Made by a program: the position numbers and the translations under genes
Notes under the pieces: model-generated
Seen by the model: the letters and a program-made list of their open reading frames with translations, nothing else
The model's database searches: none
Told to the model about the DNA's origin: nothing
Assembly: GCA_020722625.1 (NCBI GenBank)
Contig: DYKK01000160.1
Location: 1-7,624 of the forward strand
Origin: Anaeromyxobacter dehalogenans
GTDB taxonomy: Bacteria > Myxococcota_A > UBA9042 > DTJE01
DNA: 7,624 nt
Direction of reading: 5' to 3'
In this document: in pieces, positions 5,422 through 7,624 of the stretch
Position numbering within the stretch: position 1 is the stretch's first letter
How the letters are laid out: each line of letters opens with the position of its first letter

Positions 5422-7344
5422 ATGGACGCTCTCCGCGTGCTGGTGGTCGAGGACTCCGAGGACGACCTCCTGTTGCTGGTCCGCCGCCTCCGCGCCGAGC
5501 GCTTCGACCCCACCTTCCGGCGGGTGGACAACGAGGCTGACCTGCGGGCCGCGCTCGCCGACGGCGCGTGGGACCTGCTCATCACCGACTACGTGCTGCC
5601 CGGCTTCGGCGGGCTCGAGGCGATCGCGATTGTCCGCGCCGAGGCCCCCGATCTCCCCTGCATCGTGGTCTCGGGCCAGATCGGGGAGGCGACCGCCGTG
5701 GAGGCGATGCGGGCCGGCGCGGCCGACTACATCATGAAGGACAACCTCGGTAGGCTGGGGCCGGCGATCCGGCGGGAGCTGGAGGAGGCACGGACGCGCA
5801 AGGAACGGAGACGCGTCGCGGCCGCGCTCGCCGAGGAGCGCGAGCGCCACGCCATCACGCTGCGCAGCATCGCGGACGGCGTGGTCGCGACCGACATCGC
5901 CGGCAGGATCACGCTGATGAACCGCGTGGCCGAGACGCTGTGCGGGTGGTCGATCCGTGAGGCAAACGGCCGGTCGCTGGCGGAGGTCTTCGAGACGCTC
6001 GACGAAAAGACGCGGACCCCGATCGGCGACCCCGTGCCCCAGGTCCTCGCGTCGGGCCGGAACGCGGACGCCGGGGCGCGGTACGTCCTCGTGGCGCGCG
6101 ACGGGACCGAGCGGATCGTGGCCGTCACCGCGTCGTCGATCCGGGACCGCGAGAGCCGCACCATCGGGACGGTCTTCGTGTACCACGACGCCACCGAGCG
6201 CAGCCGCCTGGAGCGCGAGCTGCTGCGCGCGCAGAAGCTGGAGTCGGTCGGGATCCTGGCGGGCGGGATCGCCCACGATTTCAACAACATCCTCACGGGC
6301 GTGCTCGGCAACGTCTCGCTCTCCAGGGCGATGACCACGCCGGCCGACCCGATCAACGAACGCCTGGTCGAGGCCGAGAAGGCCCTGGTCCGCGCGCGGG
6401 ACCTGACCCTGCAGCTCCTCACCTTCGCGCGGGGTGGGATGCCCATCAAGAAGACGTCGTCGATCCGCGAGCTGATCGTGGACTCGGCGAGTTTCGTGCT
6501 GCGCGGGTCCCGCGCGCGCTGCGAGTTCTTCATCCCGGACGACCTGCGGCCGGTCGAGGTCGATCCGGGCCAGATCAGCCAGGTGATCCAGAACCTCGTG
6601 CTCAACGCCGACCAGGCGATGCCCACGGGGGGCACCATCACCGTGTCCGCGGCCAACGTCCCGGCGACCGGCGGCGGCCCGGACCATGTCCGGATCACCG
6701 TGAAGGACCAGGGCGTGGGGATACCTCAGGCCCACCTCGATCGGATCTTCGACCCGTATTTCACGACGAAGCCGGGCGGGACGGGCCTGGGGCTCGCGAC
6801 GAGCTACTCGATCGTGCGCAATCACGGCGGGTCGATCTCGGTCGAGTCGCGGCCGGGTGACGGGGCGACGTTCCACGTCCTCCTGCCGGCGGCGAAGGGC
6901 GGGCCGGCCCCGACCGCGGCGCCGGAGGGCGAGGCGTTGCGCGGCCGCGGCCGCGTGCTCGTGATGGACGACGAGCCCCTCGTCCGGTCGGTCGCGGAGC
7001 AGATGCTGCGTCACCTCGGGTACGAGACGGCCACGGCGGCCGATGGTCAGGAGGCCGTCGACCTCTACGCGGCGGCCAGGGGTCGCGGCGAGCGATTCGA
7101 CGTGGTGGTGGTGGACCTCACCGTCCCGGCCGGGCTCGGGGGCGTGGAGACCGCAGCCTTGCTCAGACGCCTCGACCCGGAGGCGCGCATCATCGTGTCG
7201 AGCGGGTACTCGAGCGACCCGATCATGTCGGAGTATCCGCGCCACGGGTTCTGCGCGGTCGTGTCGAAGCCCTACACCGTCCGCGAGCTGGGACGCGCGT
7301 TGCGCGAGGCCCTGGACGCGCCGCTGCCCCCGCTCAAGCGTTGA
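5422..7344 (+). CDS. Hybrid histidine kinase REC-PAS-HisKA-HATPase-REC
   Basis: The 640-residue protein has no signal peptide or membrane segment and should be cytoplasmic. REC1 (about 4-122) has Glu10-Asp11, phosphoacceptor Asp56 (ITDYVLPGFGG), Ser84 and Lys106 in MKDN, where most receivers have Lys-Pro. A short helix leads to a PAS domain (about 140-265). The kinase has His285 (GGIAHDFNNILTGV, the NtrB-like H-box), N-box Asn391 and Asn395, G1 DQGVG (429-433), F-box IFDPYFTTK (442-450) and G2 GTGLGL (453-458). An Ala/Gly/Pro-rich linker (about 490-508) joins REC2, with Asp516-Asp517, phosphoacceptor Asp565 (VVVVDLTVP), Ser593 and Lys616-Pro617. All catalytic residues are present. It starts 3 nt after the response regulator stop, without a clear ribosome binding site, so translation is probably coupled. 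REC1 could receive phosphate from the membrane kinase, which would make this the second stage of a relay. REC2 may receive phosphate from its own His285 or act as a phosphate sink. Confidence 0.94.
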   Translation: MDALRVLVVEDSEDDLLLLVRRLRAERFDPTFRRVDNEADLRAALADGAWDLLITDYVLPGFGGLEAIAIVRAEAPDLPCIVVSGQIGEATAVEAMRAGAADYIMKDNLGRLGPAIRRELEEARTRKERRRVAAALAEERERHAITLRSIADGVVATDIAGRITLMNRVAETLCGWSIREANGRSLAEVFETLDEKTRTPIGDPVPQVLASGRNADAGARYVLVARDGTERIVAVTASSIRDRESRTIGTVFVYHDATERSRLERELLRAQKLESVGILAGGIAHDFNNILTGVLGNVSLSRAMTTPADPINERLVEAEKALVRARDLTLQLLTFARGGMPIKKTSSIRELIVDSASFVLRGSRARCEFFIPDDLRPVEVDPGQISQVIQNLVLNADQAMPTGGTITVSAANVPATGGGPDHVRITVKDQGVGIPQAHLDRIFDPYFTTKPGGTGLGLATSYSIVRNHGGSISVESRPGDGATFHVLLPAAKGGPAPTAAPEGEALRGRGRVLVMDDEPLVRSVAEQMLRHLGYETATAADGQEAVDLYAAARGRGERFDVVVVDLTVPAGLGGVETAALLRRLDPEARIIVSSGYSSDPIMSEYPRHGFCAVVSKPYTVRELGRALREALDAPLPPLKR

Positions 7345-7348
7345 GCGG
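7330..7348 (+). terminator. Stem-loop over the last stop codon of the operon
   Basis: CCGCTCAA (7330-7337) pairs perfectly with TTGAGCGG (7341-7348) around a 3-nt loop, GCG. The TGA stop codon of the hybrid kinase (7342-7344) lies in the right arm. No T-run follows, only a GC-rich stretch, so this is not a canonical intrinsic terminator. In a very GC-rich genome it may still mark the 3' end of the transcript or protect it from exonucleases. Confidence 0.4.
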
Positions 7349-7414
7349 CCCGGCCCCGCGCATCCCCTTTGCGAACGACGAAGAAACTCGCCGCGACTCT
7401 GGACGCGCGGACAC

Positions 7415-7426
7415 TGCCCGCGGGCA
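7415..7426. repeat. 12-bp perfect palindrome
   Basis: TGCCCGCGGGCA is a perfect inverted repeat with no spacer, so it cannot form an ordinary RNA hairpin loop. In intergenic DNA it could be a dimeric regulator site, but a GC-rich palindrome of this length may also be chance. Confidence 0.4.
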
Positions 7427-7501
7427 AGGGGTCGGTTTCATCCGTCAGGGTCCGCGAAGCCGGTGTCGTACTTGACGGGACGTCGCTAGCGGGTCTGTCG
7501 G

Positions 7502-7522
7502 TCCAAACGACCATCCAAACGA
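7502..7522. repeat. Short direct repeat TCCAAACGA
   Basis: TCCAAACGA occurs at 7502-7510 and 7514-7522, 12 nt apart. The second copy runs into the first TTTTCGGAG repeat. It adds to the repetitive character of the region just before the 7594 gene. Confidence 0.5.
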
Positions 7523-7581
7523 TTTTCGGAGTACAATCGGTCTGGCTAACGATTTTCGGAGCCGCCTAACAGTTTTCGGAG
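7518..7581 (+). repeat. Three direct repeats AACGATTTTCGGAG
   Basis: Two identical copies, AACGATTTTCGGAG (7518-7531 and 7548-7561), are followed by a variant, AACAGTTTTCGGAG (7568-7581). Copies 2 and 3 are both preceded by CT. The starts are 30 and 20 nt apart, whole multiples of about ten, so the three would face the same side of the helix. The last copy merges into the ribosome binding site of the next gene. They may be operator sites for a regulator, or transposase-binding repeats at the end of an IS21-like element. The partial gene downstream cannot decide between these. Confidence 0.75.
7532..7537 (+). promoter_or_regulatory. Possible -10 element TACAAT for the 7594 gene
   Basis: TACAAT matches the -10 consensus at five of six positions and lies directly after the first TTTTCGGAG repeat. 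The -35 position at 16-18 nt spacing has no good match, so a factor bound to the repeats may be needed, or the element may not be a promoter. Transcription would start near 7544, giving a leader of about 50 nt that includes repeats 2 and 3. Confidence 0.35.
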
Positions 7582-7593
7582 GAGCGAGCCCAG

Positions 7594-7624
7594 ATGAACA
7601 AGATCGAACGGGCCAAGACACTTC
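7594..7624 (+). CDS. 5' end of an unidentified gene, cut by the window edge
   Basis: ATG 7594 follows GGAGGAG (7578-7584) by 9 nt, a good ribosome binding site. The ten complete codons read MNKIERAKTL. The fragment is too short to assign a family. Taken with the three direct repeats upstream, an IS21-type transposase (IstA) or a self-regulated DNA-binding protein are guesses only. The sense of transcription is the same as the operon, but the 249-nt gap and a separate possible promoter suggest an independent unit. Confidence 0.6.
   Translation, partial: MNKIERAKTL

Larger units (their letters stand above)
7345..7593. other. Intergenic region between the operon and the next gene
   Basis: I see no convincing gene in this stretch. 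A 66-codon open frame starting at TTG 7369 has no ribosome binding site, and its C-terminal part is the repeated motif translated. The region becomes richer in A and T after about 7500, where it carries short direct repeats and a possible promoter for the gene starting at 7594. CGAAGAAACTCG (7379-7390) also occurs at 116-127, upstream of the operon. Confidence 0.7.

Noticed and set aside
6940..6955. A 16-bp perfect palindrome of CGCGGCCGCGGCCGCG type
   Set aside because: It lies within the coding sequence for the Arg-Gly-Arg linker before the second receiver of the hybrid kinase. Alternating Arg/Gly codons in a GC-rich genome explain it.
5359..7245. A 628-codon open frame on the minus strand
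   Set aside because: It is antisense to the hybrid kinase, whose domains and catalytic residues are complete. The antisense translation shows no recognisable family.
1..7624. CRISPR arrays, tRNA or rRNA genes
   Set aside because: I saw no regularly spaced long direct repeats, no cloverleaf with a CCA end and no rRNA-like sequence. The only clustered repeats, at 7518-7581, are too few and too closely spaced for CRISPR.

Overview
The window comes from a very GC-rich Gram-negative bacterium (roughly 70% GC by eye, with G or C at nearly all third codon positions). A TonB-dependent outer-membrane receptor and periplasmic and inner-membrane signalling proteins show that the cell has two membranes. 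Extended -10 promoters of the type TGCTAGAAT and strong AGGAGG ribosome binding sites would suit Myxococcota, other former Deltaproteobacteria, Acidobacteriota or similar lineages. The sequence alone does not settle the phylum.

Layout. Positions 1-330 are non-coding. They hold a CAGTGT hexamer repeat, a duplicated 14-nt unit, a near-consensus sigma70 promoter (128-156), a long stem-loop (225-270) and a second extended -10 promoter just before the first gene. Five genes follow on the + strand with almost no gaps: a TonB-dependent receptor (331-2364), a YfiR-family periplasmic protein (2375-2938), a two-TM histidine kinase with a CHASE8-like periplasmic sensor, HAMP and GAF (2935-4932), an Rcp1-type single-domain response regulator (4966-5418), and a soluble hybrid kinase REC-PAS-HisKA-HATPase-REC (5422-7344). 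The first three genes are linked by overlapping signals (stop/RBS overlap, then a GTGA start/stop overlap). A promoter inside the end of the kinase gene could express the last two genes separately. The operon ends with a stem-loop over its last stop codon. Positions 7345-7593 are non-coding and carry a triplicated TTTTCGGAG motif. A new gene (MNKIERAKTL...) starts at 7594 and runs off the window.

Working model (inference). The operon looks like an envelope-sensing phosphorelay built on the logic of the YfiBNR system. In that system periplasmic YfiR represses YfiN, an inner-membrane CHASE8-HAMP-GGDEF diguanylate cyclase, and outer-membrane YfiB relieves the repression. Here the YfiR homologue sits next to a CHASE8-like/HAMP protein whose output is a histidine kinase rather than GGDEF, and an outer-membrane TonB receptor occupies the place of YfiB. 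The kinase probably phosphorylates the stand-alone receiver, the receivers of the hybrid kinase, or both. No protein here has a DNA-binding, GGDEF or EAL output domain, so the final output lies elsewhere.
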